Source: an uncultured Faecalibacterium sp.
Lineage (GTDB): Bacteria; Bacillota; Clostridia; Oscillospirales; Ruminococcaceae
Direction of reading: 5' to 3'
DNA: 22,801 nucleotides
Assembly: GCA_934540955.1 (NCBI GenBank)
Contig: CAKTCY010000037.1
Coordinates: forward strand, 1-22,801
In this document: positions 6,749-14,171 of the stretch, piece after piece
Layout: each line of letters begins with the position of its first letter
Numbering within the stretch: position 1 is the stretch's first letter
Made by a program: the position numbers and the translations under genes
Notes under the pieces: model-generated
What the model was told of the DNA's origin: nothing
What the model saw: only the letters and a program-made list of their open reading frames with translations
The model's database searches: none

Positions 6749-6772
6749 GAAAAACTGCTTATTCGGTGCTGC

Positions 6773-8290
6773 TTACACCTTGCCGCCGTGCAGCTCGGCG
6801 TACATCCGGGAGCGGCACTCGGCCACTGCGGGGGTCATGTTGACGTAGTGCTTGTGGGGGCACTCCAACCGCAGCTCGCTCTCCCAAGTCTCCTCGGTGA
6901 GCTGCTTTGCAATATAGGCCTTCTTTTCTGCAATAGAGGGCAGGTCAATAGCCAACTCGCCGCCCAAAATATGCGGCACCAGCAGCGGGCGCACAGCGGT
7001 AGGAGTAAAGGTGATGGTGCGCTCGATGGCGTCCGAGTCCAGATTGACCATGGTGACCGGCTTACCGGCCTCGATGACCTCGCCGTCCATGGCAATGAGG
7101 TCGCACTGTGCCTGACCGTTTTCGTCGTACAGACGCCAAGGCATCTTCTTGCCCGGGATGATGGCCTTGCTGGCGGAGTCCGAGCACTTCATCTTGGGGG
7201 TGTAGCTGCCGTCCGGCTTCTTCACCGCCACCAGCTTGTACACGCCGCCGAACACGGGGTCGGAAGCGGAGGTGATGAGGTTCTCGCCCACGCCGTAGGA
7301 GTCGAAGTGTGCGTGCTCGTACAGCTCCATGTTGGCGATCTTCTTCTCGTCCAGACCATTAGAGGCCACCAGCTTGATGTAGGGCTTGCCAGCAGCATCC
7401 AGCGCCTTGCGCAGACGCTTGGAGCCGCGGGCAAGGTCGCCGGAGTCGATGCGGGCGCTCTTGACGCGGCGGTTGGGGTCGTTGGGGTACTTCTCAATGA
7501 GATAATCGTCCAGCTTGATCAGGTTGGGCAGACCGCTCTCCATAATATTATAGGTATCCAGCAGCAGGCTGACCGAATCCGGGTAGGTATCGGCAAAGGC
7601 CTTGAAGGCATCGAATTCGGTGGGGAAGAACTCGATAAAACTGTGTGCCACGGTACCCACGGCCTTGACCTCTGCGCCGAACTTCATCTCGGCCAGACAG
7701 TTGGCCGTGCCGATGCAGCCGCCCAGCACTGCGGCGTAAGCGCCATCGTTACCGGCACTCTCGCCCTGTGCGCGGCGGGTGCCGAACTCCATGACGTTGC
7801 GGGGGGTGTGGGTGTTCAGGCCGGTGACGCGGGTGGCCTTGGTGGCGATCAGGCTATGGAAATTCATGGTCTGCAGCAGGTAGGTCTCGATCAGGATCGC
7901 GCCCACCAGATCGCACTCGATACGCACCATCTGTACATGGGGGTAGCAGACCGTGCCCTCGGGCAGAGCGTACATATCGCCCTTCCACTTGTAGGTGCGC
8001 AGATACTCGCAGAACTCCTCGCTCATGCCCTTGGTGCGCAGCCAGTGGATGTCCTGCTCGTTGAAGTGATAGTTCAGCAAAAAGCGGGTCAGCTTGCGCT
8101 GGCCTGCGCTGATGGAATAGCCCTGATTATCCGGGTTTTTGCGGAAGAACATATCAAACACCAGCGTGGTATCCTTAAAGCCATGCAGGAACAGGCAGTT
8201 TGCCATGGTAAATTCGTAAAAATCCACCACCATCGCGGGGTTATCGTAGTCCTCATCGGGGATATAAGGCTCAACCTTGATCTCGTTCAT
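6773..8290 (-). CDS. pncB: Nicotinate phosphoribosyltransferase
   Basis: This 505-residue enzyme makes nicotinate mononucleotide from nicotinate and PRPP with ATP hydrolysis, the entry step of niacin salvage to NAD in the cytoplasm. The N-terminal block (VDFYEFTMANCLF) is the conserved Asp-x-Tyr-x-x-Thr-Met signature of the family. EFGTRRAQG lies at residues 168-176. The histidine that is phosphorylated during the reaction is His216 in VGTVAHSFIEFFP. SARIDSGDLA and the downstream ASNGLDE segment belong to the phosphoribosyl-binding barrel. The length is right for a full bacterial PncB. GAGAGG precedes the ATG. It has its own promoter (8402-8430) with a palindrome just downstream of the start site, suggesting niacin/NAD-responsive control. 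It is separated from guaB by a terminator. Confidence 0.96.
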   Translation of the reverse strand: MNEIKVEPYIPDEDYDNPAMVVDFYEFTMANCLFLHGFKDTTLVFDMFFRKNPDNQGYSISAGQRKLTRFLLNYHFNEQDIHWLRTKGMSEEFCEYLRTYKWKGDMYALPEGTVCYPHVQMVRIECDLVGAILIETYLLQTMNFHSLIATKATRVTGLNTHTPRNVMEFGTRRAQGESAGNDGAYAAVLGGCIGTANCLAEMKFGAEVKAVGTVAHSFIEFFPTEFDAFKAFADTYPDSVSLLLDTYNIMESGLPNLIKLDDYLIEKYPNDPNRRVKSARIDSGDLARGSKRLRKALDAAGKPYIKLVASNGLDEKKIANMELYEHAHFDSYGVGENLITSASDPVFGGVYKLVAVKKPDGSYTPKMKCSDSASKAIIPGKKMPWRLYDENGQAQCDLIAMDGEVIEAGKPVTMVNLDSDAIERTITFTPTAVRPLLVPHILGGELAIDLPSIAEKKAYIAKQLTEETWESELRLECPHKHYVNMTPAVAECRSRMYAELHGGKV

Positions 8291-8376
8291 GAATGTTTTC
8301 CTCTCTATCTATACCCGGCGTCAGCTCTTCCCTACTGCGCGCCGCCTGCCGCTTGCCCGGCAGGGGGATCCTCCGT

Positions 8377-8390
8377 CCTGTCAAGACAGG
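8377..8390 (-). promoter_or_regulatory. Operator-like palindrome downstream of the pncB promoter
   Basis: The arms CCTGTC and GACAGG are separated by two bases and lie just past the predicted transcription start of pncB. On the minus strand the core reads TGTCTTGACA, which resembles what I recall of NiaR (YrxA) niacin-repressor sites. The position fits repression by road-block. The assignment is inference. Confidence 0.5.
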
Positions 8391-8401
8391 GCGTTTCTAT
8401 C

Positions 8402-8430
8402 ATGATAGCACGATTTCCCTGCCGGTGCAA
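8402..8430 (-). promoter_or_regulatory. pncB promoter
   Basis: On the minus strand TTGCAC (complement of 8425-8430) and TATCAT (complement of 8402-8407) are separated by 17 bases. The -10 box lies within a perfect 12-base palindrome CTATCATGATAG (8397-8408). The leader to the pncB start is about 105 bases. Confidence 0.7.
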
Positions 8431-8442
8431 GTATTTTCGCGC

Positions 8443-8477
8443 AAAAAGACCGCTGCACAAACGCTGTGCAGCGGTCT
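8443..8477 (-). terminator. guaB terminator
   Basis: Perfect 13-base arms (8447-8459 and 8465-8477) with a five-base loop are followed on the minus strand by a T-tract (complement of 8443-8447). It ends guaB transcription 18 bases past its stop and keeps it apart from pncB. Confidence 0.92.
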
Positions 8478-8494
8478 CTGTGCTTATAACAGGC

Positions 8495-10009
8495 TTAGCC
8501 GTTCATGATGCTGGGGGTGGCGTTCTTCAGCACAACGTCGTGGCTGCCGCCCTCCACGATGGAGGTAGAGGAGACAACGGTCAGCTTGGCCTTCTGCTGC
8601 AGCTCGGGGATGGACAGAGCGCCGCAGTTGCACATGGTGCTCTTTACCTTGTACAGGGTGGTCTGCACGCCGTCCGCCAGAGGACCGGCGTAAGGCACAT
8701 AGCTGTCCACGCCCTCCTCAAAGCTCAGCTTAGTGGAGCCGCCCAGATCGTAGCGCTGCCAGTTGCGGGCACGGTTGGAGCCTTCGCCCCAGTACTCCTT
8801 CATATACTGGCCATTGATGCGCACCTTGTTCGTGGGGCTTTCGTCGAAGCGGGCAAAGTAGCGGCCCAGCATGACGAAGTCCGCGCCCATGGCCAGCGCG
8901 AGGGTGATGTGGTAGTCGTGGACGATGCCGCCGTCGGAGCAGATGGGCACATAGATGCCGGTCTCCTTGTAGTACTCGTCACGAGCCTTGGCGACCTCGA
9001 TGACAGCGGTAGCCTGACCGCGGCCGATGCCCTTGGTCTCGCGGGTGATGCAGATAGAGCCGCCGCCGATACCGATCTTCACGAAGTCTGCGCCAGCCTC
9101 AGCCAGGAAGCGGAAGCCCTCGGCGTCCACCACGTTGCCGGCGCCTACCTTGACGGTGTCGCCGTAGTGCTCGCGAATCCAGCCGATGGTGCGGCTCTGC
9201 CACTCGGAGTAGCCCTCGGAGGAGTCGATGCACAGCACATCCACACCGGCCTCTACCAGTGCGGGCACGCGCTGTGCGTAATCGCGGGTGTTGATACCGG
9301 CGCCTACAACGTAGCTCTTGTTCTTATCCAGCAGCTCGTTGACGTTTGCCTTGTGGGAATCGTAGTCCTTGCGGAATACCATATACACCAGATTGCCCTC
9401 GGCGTCCACCAGCGGCAGGGTGTTGATCTTGTTGTCCCAGATGATGTTATTGCAGTCGTGCAGAGAGGTGTTGGCCGGAGCGGTGACCAGCTTCTCGATG
9501 GGGGTCATGAAGGTGGTGACAGGAGCGTCATCGGGGGTGTGGTTGACGCGGTAATCGCGGGAGGCCACGATGCCCAGCAGCTTGCCATTGGGAGTACCGT
9601 CGGCAGTGATGGCGATGGTGGAGTGGCCGGTGCGTGCCTTCAGCTCCAGCACGTCATGCAGGGTGGCAGTGGGAGCCAGATTGGAATCGGACACCACATA
9701 ACCGGCCTTGAAGCTCTTGACGCGGCGCACCATGGCGGCCTCGTTCTCGATGCTCTGAGAGCCATAGATAAAGGAAACGCCGCCCTGACGAGCCAGTGCA
9801 ATGGCCAGCTTATCGCCGGAGACCGACTGCATGATGGCGCTGATCATGGGGATATTCATCTGCAGCGGGCACTCCTCCTGTCCCTTGCGGTACTTGACCA
9901 GCGGGGTCTTCAGGCTGACCGCCGTGGGCACATTCTCCGCAGAGGAATAGCCGGGGACCAGCAGGTACTCGCCAAAGGTGCGGGAGGGTTCTTCGTAGAA
10001 ATAAGCCAT
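8495..10009 (-). CDS. guaB: IMP dehydrogenase
   Basis: This 504-residue enzyme oxidises IMP to XMP with NAD, the committed step of guanine nucleotide synthesis, as a cytosolic tetramer. The barrel start is seen in [30 protein letters not shown] pair (about residues 100-215) carries an ITADG / GIVASRDYR block. The catalytic cysteine is Cys320 in [19 protein letters not shown], a variant of the usual GPGSICTTR loop found in some Clostridia. The C-terminal flap contains [23 protein letters not shown], where the usual MGS segment is changed. I chose the ATG at 10009, with AAAAGGAG 7 bases upstream, over a TTG two codons earlier. It is monocistronic, with its own terminator at 8443-8477. A MITE-like palindrome occupies its leader directly upstream of the ribosome site. 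Confidence 0.95.
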   Translation of the reverse strand: MAYFYEEPSRTFGEYLLVPGYSSAENVPTAVSLKTPLVKYRKGQEECPLQMNIPMISAIMQSVSGDKLAIALARQGGVSFIYGSQSIENEAAMVRRVKSFKAGYVVSDSNLAPTATLHDVLELKARTGHSTIAITADGTPNGKLLGIVASRDYRVNHTPDDAPVTTFMTPIEKLVTAPANTSLHDCNNIIWDNKINTLPLVDAEGNLVYMVFRKDYDSHKANVNELLDKNKSYVVGAGINTRDYAQRVPALVEAGVDVLCIDSSEGYSEWQSRTIGWIREHYGDTVKVGAGNVVDAEGFRFLAEAGADFVKIGIGGGSICITRETKGIGRGQATAVIEVAKARDEYYKETGIYVPICSDGGIVHDYHITLALAMGADFVMLGRYFARFDESPTNKVRINGQYMKEYWGEGSNRARNWQRYDLGGSTKLSFEEGVDSYVPYAGPLADGVQTTLYKVKSTMCNCGALSIPELQQKAKLTVVSSTSIVEGGSHDVVLKNATPSIMNG

Positions 10010-10027
10010 AATCAAACTCCTTTTCTC

Positions 10028-10195
10028 TTAGGGTGTATCTGAAAAGTCGAAAATTTAGCCTATTTCTACAAGCGCAGCCGGATTTTGCGTTAAACAGCCT
10101 TGAAATCCACAAAGGATTTCTGCGGCTCTTTGCCTTAAATCCCGCTTGTGCTTGCGAAATATTCGTCATTTTCTTTGTTTCCAGATACACCTTAA
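10028..10195. mobile_element. 168-bp MITE-like palindromic element in the guaB leader
   Basis: The ends are 18-base inverted repeats of the form TTARGGTGTATCTGRAAA (10028-10045 and the complement of 10178-10195), matching at 16 positions. The centre is a perfect hairpin GAAATCC-ACAAA-GGATTTC (10102-10120) exactly at the midpoint, and further partial symmetry (AGCC with GGCT, TTAAA blocks) lies between. The whole unit is thus one imperfect palindrome with no coding capacity. This is the build of a miniature inverted-repeat element. It contains no transposase and must be mobilised, if at all, by another element. Confidence 0.65.
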
Positions 10196-10249
10196 CGCAT
10201 CCGATAAAGATCAGCATCAAAATCATTCATGTTTGCTGCCTATAAATTG

Positions 10250-10279
10250 ATTGTATATACTTTACCACAAAGCCCGCAA
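10250..10279 (-). promoter_or_regulatory. Possible guaB promoter upstream of the MITE-like element
   Basis: On the minus strand TTGCGG (complement of 10274-10279) and TACAAT (complement of 10250-10255) are 18 bases apart. If used, guaB mRNA would carry a leader of about 230 bases including the whole palindromic element. The match is moderate. Confidence 0.35.
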
Positions 10280-10419
10280 GAATACAAACCCCTGCCGCGC
10301 CAAACTTTATAATTGTCCTTTGCGGAAAAACAGACAAATTGCCAAGCGTTTTTGGGCATTGGTCATACTTTGATTTTTGAAGTATCACTTTTGCAGCCAA
10401 AACAGGGCTTGCAGAACGC

Positions 10420-10449
10420 AAAAAAGCTCGTCCGAAATACCGGACGAGC
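10420..10449 (-). terminator. Terminator of the candidate small RNA
   Basis: Perfect nine-base arms GCTCGTCCG (10426-10434) and CGGACGAGC (10441-10449) with a six-base loop are followed on the minus strand by six T (complement of 10420-10425). The plus strand has only four T after it. Confidence 0.85.
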
Positions 10450-10599
10450 CCTTTTGCACACGAAGCGGGACACTGCCTGTGCGGCGCATGGATCATAGCT
10501 GTGAAGGAGAACAGCCGGAGGAGGAGGATCCGCGCCCAGTATCCCAAAAACAAGAAGAAAAAGATTTCACACACAGCCTTGGGGCCTTGCCCTTGCTGT
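10420..10599 (-). ncRNA. Candidate structured small RNA, about 180 nt
   Basis: A promoter (10606-10634) fires into this stretch and a strong terminator (10420-10449) closes it, with no credible reading frame between. The predicted 5' end coincides with the first base of a hairpin: ACAGC with GCTGT (10573-10577 / 10595-10599) around GGGC/GCCC. A large stacked hairpin follows, with arms 10537-10545 / 10467-10475, then 10532-10536 / 10483-10487, 10527-10531 / 10490-10494 and 10511-10515 / 10498-10502, and an eight-base apical loop. The long bulged helix recalls 6S RNA, but the two ends do not pair with each other, so I do not assign it. The only open frame runs past the terminator, which argues against a peptide. 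It is transcribed divergently from the nadX operon. Confidence 0.55.
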
Positions 10600-10605
10600 A
10601 ACCAT

Positions 10606-10634
10606 ATTGTAACTCTTTTGAAACCATTTTGCAA
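10606..10634 (-). promoter_or_regulatory. Promoter of the candidate small RNA
   Basis: On the minus strand TTGCAA (complement of 10629-10634) and TACAAT (complement of 10606-10611) are 17 bases apart. The predicted start near 10599 coincides with the base of the first hairpin of the candidate RNA. Confidence 0.6.
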
Positions 10635-10731
10635 TAGGGTTTTGTCATTTTTTTGTAATTTATTTTGTTAACTTTTTATGTCCTGCCCCGCCGGGCTGCC
10701 GCAAACATCATTTCCCTTTTTGTGCCCGGTA

Positions 10732-10740
10732 TGGTATACT
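10732..10740 (+). promoter_or_regulatory. Extended -10 promoter of the nadX-thiD-tenA operon
   Basis: TGG followed by TATACT forms an extended -10 element (TGn plus TATACT) about 50 bases upstream of the nadX start. No good -35 box is seen, as is usual for extended -10 promoters. No TPP riboswitch motif is present in the leader. Confidence 0.5.
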
Positions 10741-10790
10741 TGCTTTGAATATGCTGCCACAGGCAGAAAAAAGGAGTTTAGGATACGGAA

Positions 10791-11591
10791 ATGAAAACAA
10801 AATTGGGTATTGTGGGCTGCGGCTTTCTGGGCAACATCGTGGCCGACGCGTGGAAGAAGGGTCTGCTGCCGGACTACGAGCTGGTGGGTGTGACCAGCCG
10901 TACCCGCGCCTCGGCTGAAAAGACCGCAGCCAATGTCGGCTGCGCCGTCTGCGAGGACGTGGACGCACTGCTGGCGCTTGAGCCGGAGTACATCGTGGAG
11001 GCTGCCTCGGTGGAGTCGGTGCGCGCTATGGCCATCCCGGTGCTGAAGCGGGGCGTCAATCTGGTCATTCTGTCTATCGGTGCCTTTGCGGATCTGGATT
11101 TCTACGCACAGGTCAAGGCTGCCGCCGTGGAGGGCGGCGCCAAGGTGCATCTGGCCAGCGGCGCTATCGGCGGCTTTGACGTGCTGCAGACCGTCACCCT
11201 GATGGCACAGGCGCAGGGTCTGCCGGAGACCGCCGGCATCGAGACTCACACCGGTGCAAAGGGCTTCCGCAATACGCCTGTGTGGGCAGAGCATCTGCTG
11301 ACCGACACCGAAAAGACCACCGTGTTCACCGGCAACGCCAAGCAGGCCATTGCTACCTTCCCCCGCCGGGTGAACGTGGCTGTGGCTACCTCTCTGGCCA
11401 CCACCGGCCCCGAGATCACCGGTGTGACCATGCACTCCGTGCCCGGCTGGGTGGGCGACGACCACTGCATCACCGCCGAGATCGAGGGCGTGAAGGCTGT
11501 GGTGGATATCTGCTCCTCCACCAGCGCCATTGCGGGCTGGAGCGCCGTCTCCCTGCTGCGCAATCTGGCCTCGCCCGTCTGCTTCTACTAA
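10791..11591 (+). CDS. nadX: L-aspartate dehydrogenase-like protein
   Basis: This 266-residue protein matches the aspartate dehydrogenase (NadX, formerly DUF108) family in length and motifs. A Rossmann nucleotide-binding loop GIVGCGFLG lies at residues 6-14. The family loop ASGAIGGFD is at 122-130 and the conserved FPRRVNVAVAT at 190-200. NadX enzymes turn aspartate into iminoaspartate with NAD(P), replacing aspartate oxidase (NadB) as the first step of de novo NAD synthesis. No nadA or nadC is adjacent, and pncB salvage lies nearby, so the physiological reaction is uncertain. A ribosome site AAAGGAG precedes the ATG. It leads a four-gene operon (10791-13998) with a dehydrogenase-fold gene, thiD and tenA. 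The family call is secure, the exact substrate less so. Confidence 0.85.
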   Translation: MKTKLGIVGCGFLGNIVADAWKKGLLPDYELVGVTSRTRASAEKTAANVGCAVCEDVDALLALEPEYIVEAASVESVRAMAIPVLKRGVNLVILSIGAFADLDFYAQVKAAAVEGGAKVHLASGAIGGFDVLQTVTLMAQAQGLPETAGIETHTGAKGFRNTPVWAEHLLTDTEKTTVFTGNAKQAIATFPRRVNVAVATSLATTGPEITGVTMHSVPGWVGDDHCITAEIEGVKAVVDICSSTSAIAGWSAVSLLRNLASPVCFY

Positions 11592-11609
11592 TATAAGGAG
11601 GAGTCCGTC

Positions 11610-12506
11610 ATGTTTGAAAAGCTTGTTGCCATTGAGCCTGTCAGCCTGATCCCCTCTGCCGAGGAGGAGCTGCACCGCTACGCCAAAGAGGTAGTGCTGT
11701 ACCGGGACGTGCCCGGCAGCGACGATGAGATGGTGCGCCGCATCGGGGACGCCGATGCCGTGCTGCTGAGCTACACCTCCCGCATGGGCAAGGAGGTCAT
11801 TGCGCAGTGCCCCAACATCCGCTATATCGGGATGTGCTGCAGCCTGTACTCTGAGGAGAGCGCCAACGTGGATATCGCCTACGCACGCACCCGGGGCATC
11901 CAGGTGCTGGGCATCCGGGATTACGGCGACCGCGGCGTTGTGGAGTACGTTCTGCACGAGCTGACCGGCCTGCTGCACGGCTTTGGGATGCCCATGCTGC
12001 GGGACGAGCCGGTGGAGATCACCGGCCTGAAGGTTGGCATCGTAGGGCTGGGCGTTTCCGGCCGGATGATCGCCGATGCGCTGCAATTTATGGGCGCAGA
12101 GATCAGCTACTTTGCCCGCAGCGCAAAGCCGGACGCCGAGGCTGCCGGTATGACCTTCAGGCCCCTGCCCCAGCTGCTGGCAGACAGTGAGGTGGTGTTC
12201 ACCTGCCTGAACAAGAACGTGCTGCTGCTGGGCGAAAACGAGTTTGCCCAGCTGGGTGCAGGCAAGGTGCTGTTCAATACCTCCATCGGCCCCGGCTTTG
12301 ACTCCGCTGCGCTGGAGAAGTGGCTGGACGAGCCCGGCACCCGCTTCTTCTGCGATACCCGCGCTGCCGCAGGCCCCGTGGCCGAGGACTTCTTTGCCCG
12401 GGAAAACGTGCGCTGCGCCAATGTATCCGCAGGCCGTACCAAGCAGGCCTTTGTGCTGCTGAGCAAAAAGGTGCTGGACAACCTCCGCACCGCACTGGGC
12501 GAATAA
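11610..12506 (+). CDS. D-2-hydroxyacid dehydrogenase-fold protein lacking the catalytic triad
   Basis: This 298-residue protein has the two-domain fold of NAD-dependent D-isomer-specific 2-hydroxyacid dehydrogenases. The NAD loop is intact (VGIVGLGVSGRMIADALQFMGAEISYFAR, GLGVSG at residues 146-151). The catalytic residues are not. The Arg of the usual N-x-x-R-G motif is replaced in NTSIGPGFD (223-231). The Glu block is replaced by FFCDTRAAAGPV. The His of the usual PHxAG motif is missing in ANVSAGRT (270-277). The protein may bind a nucleotide and act as a regulator, or do different chemistry. It follows nadX by 18 bases and precedes thiD by 21 bases, so it is certainly in the operon. AAGGAGGAG precedes the ATG. 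The fold is confident, the function unknown. Confidence 0.8.
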   Translation: MFEKLVAIEPVSLIPSAEEELHRYAKEVVLYRDVPGSDDEMVRRIGDADAVLLSYTSRMGKEVIAQCPNIRYIGMCCSLYSEESANVDIAYARTRGIQVLGIRDYGDRGVVEYVLHELTGLLHGFGMPMLRDEPVEITGLKVGIVGLGVSGRMIADALQFMGAEISYFARSAKPDAEAAGMTFRPLPQLLADSEVVFTCLNKNVLLLGENEFAQLGAGKVLFNTSIGPGFDSAALEKWLDEPGTRFFCDTRAAAGPVAEDFFARENVRCANVSAGRTKQAFVLLSKKVLDNLRTALGE

Positions 12507-12527
12507 AAAAACAAGGAGAATTTTACT

Positions 12528-13328
12528 ATGAAAACTGCATTGACCATTGCCGGCAGTGATTCCAGCGGCGGCGCCGGGATCCAGGCCGATATCAAGACCA
12601 TGACCGCCAACGGTGTGTTTGCCATGAGCGCCATTACCGCCCTGACGGCACAGAACACCACCGGCGTGACCGCCATTTTTGACACAACACCGCAGTTTCT
12701 GGCGCAGCAGCTCGATGCCGTGTTCACCGACATCTACCCGGATGCGGTGAAGATCGGCATGGTATCCGCTGCCCCGCTCATCGACACCATCGCCGAGCGG
12801 CTGCATTTCTACGGCGCAAAGCACATCGTGGTAGATCCCGTGATGGTGGCCACCTCCGGCGCAAAGCTGCTGCAGGACGATGCCGTGCAGGCACTGACCG
12901 AAAAGCTGCTGCCGCTGGCTGAGGTGCTTACTCCCAACATCCCGGAGGCCGAGATCCTGTCCGGCATGACCATTTCCAACGCCGCCGACATGGAGGCCGC
13001 CGCCCGCACCATCAGCGAGCGCTACGGCTGCGCCGTGCTGTGCAAGGGCGGCCACCAGATCAACGATGCCGACGACCTTTTGTGGTGCAATGGCACCGGC
13101 AAGTGGTTCAAGGGCAAGCGCATTGCAAACCCCAACACCCACGGCACCGGCTGCACCCTGTCCAGCGCTATCGCCTCCAATCTTGCCAAGGGCTACGACC
13201 TTGACACCGCCGTGGAGCGCGCCAAGGCCTACATTTCCGGCTGCCTGTCCGCTATGCTGGACTTAGGGCACGGCTCCGGGCCCATGGACCACACCTTCAA
13301 CCTGAAGGGAGATTTTGTCCGTGACTGA
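12528..13328 (+). CDS. thiD: Hydroxymethylpyrimidine / phosphomethylpyrimidine kinase
   Basis: This 266-residue ribokinase-fold enzyme phosphorylates HMP and HMP-phosphate to the pyrophosphate used for thiamin phosphate synthesis. The substrate-binding start is textbook: TIAGSDSSGGAGIQADIKT (residues 6-24). The VDPVMVATSG block lies at about 102-111 and the ATP/anion-hole motif NTHGTGC at 203-209, with the catalytic Cys209. The length is normal. CAAGGAG precedes the ATG. Its stop overlaps the start of tenA by 8 bases, so the two are translationally coupled. Together they fit pyrimidine salvage: TenA releases HMP from degraded thiamin and ThiD activates it. No thiE, thiM or TPP riboswitch is in this window. 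Confidence 0.95.
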   Translation: MKTALTIAGSDSSGGAGIQADIKTMTANGVFAMSAITALTAQNTTGVTAIFDTTPQFLAQQLDAVFTDIYPDAVKIGMVSAAPLIDTIAERLHFYGAKHIVVDPVMVATSGAKLLQDDAVQALTEKLLPLAEVLTPNIPEAEILSGMTISNAADMEAAARTISERYGCAVLCKGGHQINDADDLLWCNGTGKWFKGKRIANPNTHGTGCTLSSAIASNLAKGYDLDTAVERAKAYISGCLSAMLDLGHGSGPMDHTFNLKGDFVRD

Positions 13329-13998
13329 CCTGCCCTTTGTCTCGGCGCTGGTGCAGGCCGACTTACCCGTGTGGGAGCAGTGCTTGCAGACCGAGTTTCT
13401 GCAAAGGATGGAAAACGGCACCCTGAGCGAGGACTGCTTTAAAAGCTACCTTGTGGAGGACAGCCTGTATCTGCGGGAGTACGCCAAGATCTTTGCTTGG
13501 GGCATGACCAAGGCCACCACCATGGCGGCCATGCGCACCTACTATTCCCTGCTGTCCTTCGTGCAGGAGAACGAAGACCTGACCCGGCTGCGGTATCTGG
13601 AGCAGTACGGTCTGCGGGAGGCTGACATCCAGTCCCTGCCCCTGCGCCCGGAGAACCGCGCTTATCTGGACTGCATGATCGACGCTGCCCGCACCGGCGA
13701 GGGGGAGGCCGAGTGTCTGATGGCCTGCCTGCCCTGTATGCTGAGCTACGGCTGGCTGTTCCAGAAGCTTTTGCAGCGCTCCCCCGCCGTAAAGGACGCC
13801 TACTATGGCGCACTGGTGCTGGACTATGCAAGCCCCGGCTACGATACCGCCTGCCGCACATGGGCAGAGAGAGCCGAGGTGGCCTGCACTGGCCTTTCAC
13901 CGGAGCGCGCTGCCCGCTGCCGCGCCATCTTCCGCGCCTGCTCGGAGCACGAGCTGCACTTCTGGGAGATGTGCGCCACACCCCGGACGGACCTCTGA
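13321..13998 (+). CDS. tenA: TenA-family thiaminase II / aminopyrimidine aminohydrolase
   Basis: This 225-residue all-helical enzyme family hydrolyses aminopyrimidine products of thiamin breakdown to HMP. It keeps an acidic residue in YLVEDSLYLREYAKIFAWG (Asp47), the catalytic cysteine Cys139 in CLPCMLSYGWL, and the C-terminal Glu211 in EHELHFWEM. This argues for an active TenA_C-type enzyme. I chose the GTG at 13321, because AAGGGAG lies about 9 bases upstream; a TTG at 13315 is too close to it. It overlaps thiD by 8 bases and ends the operon, followed by a perfect 17-bp terminator. The pairing with thiD supports pyrimidine salvage. Confidence 0.9.
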   Translation: MTDLPFVSALVQADLPVWEQCLQTEFLQRMENGTLSEDCFKSYLVEDSLYLREYAKIFAWGMTKATTMAAMRTYYSLLSFVQENEDLTRLRYLEQYGLREADIQSLPLRPENRAYLDCMIDAARTGEGEAECLMACLPCMLSYGWLFQKLLQRSPAVKDAYYGALVLDYASPGYDTACRTWAERAEVACTGLSPERAARCRAIFRACSEHELHFWEMCATPRTDL

Positions 13999-14074
13999 GG
14001 CTTCTTCCGCCTTTGGAAAGGGACGCGGAGAAAAACGGTCTGTCCCGCCCTGCACCTTTTCAGGGAAAATAACG

Positions 14075-14136
14075 CACAAGACCCGGGATCCTTATGAGCC
14101 GTTTGGCTTTGAGAGGATCCCGGGTCTTGTGTTTTT
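14075..14136 (+). terminator. Terminator of the nadX-thiD-tenA operon
   Basis: Perfect 17-base arms (14075-14091 and 14115-14131) around a 23-base loop are followed by five T (14132-14136). The minus strand has no matching T-tract beyond a weak TTATTTT, so it serves the plus-strand operon mainly, though it may also stop the convergent tRNA synthetase transcript. Confidence 0.9.
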
Positions 14137-14171
14137 ATGATAACGTTAAAATTTATGATCGGACTGCAACA

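Noticed and set aside
6788..10042. Very long open frame (1084 codons) on the plus strand opposite pncB and guaB
   Set aside because: It mirrors two well-supported minus-strand enzymes, has a composition of repeated Gly, Val, His, Leu, and matches no family. It is an antisense shadow of GC-rich codons.
10420..10599. 6S RNA identity for the structured transcript
   Set aside because: Size and the long bulged hairpin fit loosely, but the 5' and 3' ends do not form a closing stem, so I leave it unassigned.
10227..10634. Hydrophobic minus-strand frame over the candidate small RNA
   Set aside because: It runs through the terminator and starts upstream of the predicted transcription start, so it cannot be translated whole from that transcript.
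10441..10790. TPP riboswitch upstream of the operon containing thiD and tenA
   Set aside because: No CTGAGA ... ACCTGAT/GGATAATGCCAGCG-type THI element is seen in the leader.
10668..13142. Long minus-strand open frame opposite nadX, the dehydrogenase and thiD
   Set aside because: Antisense shadow of clear plus-strand genes, with no ribosome site and no recognisable protein family.
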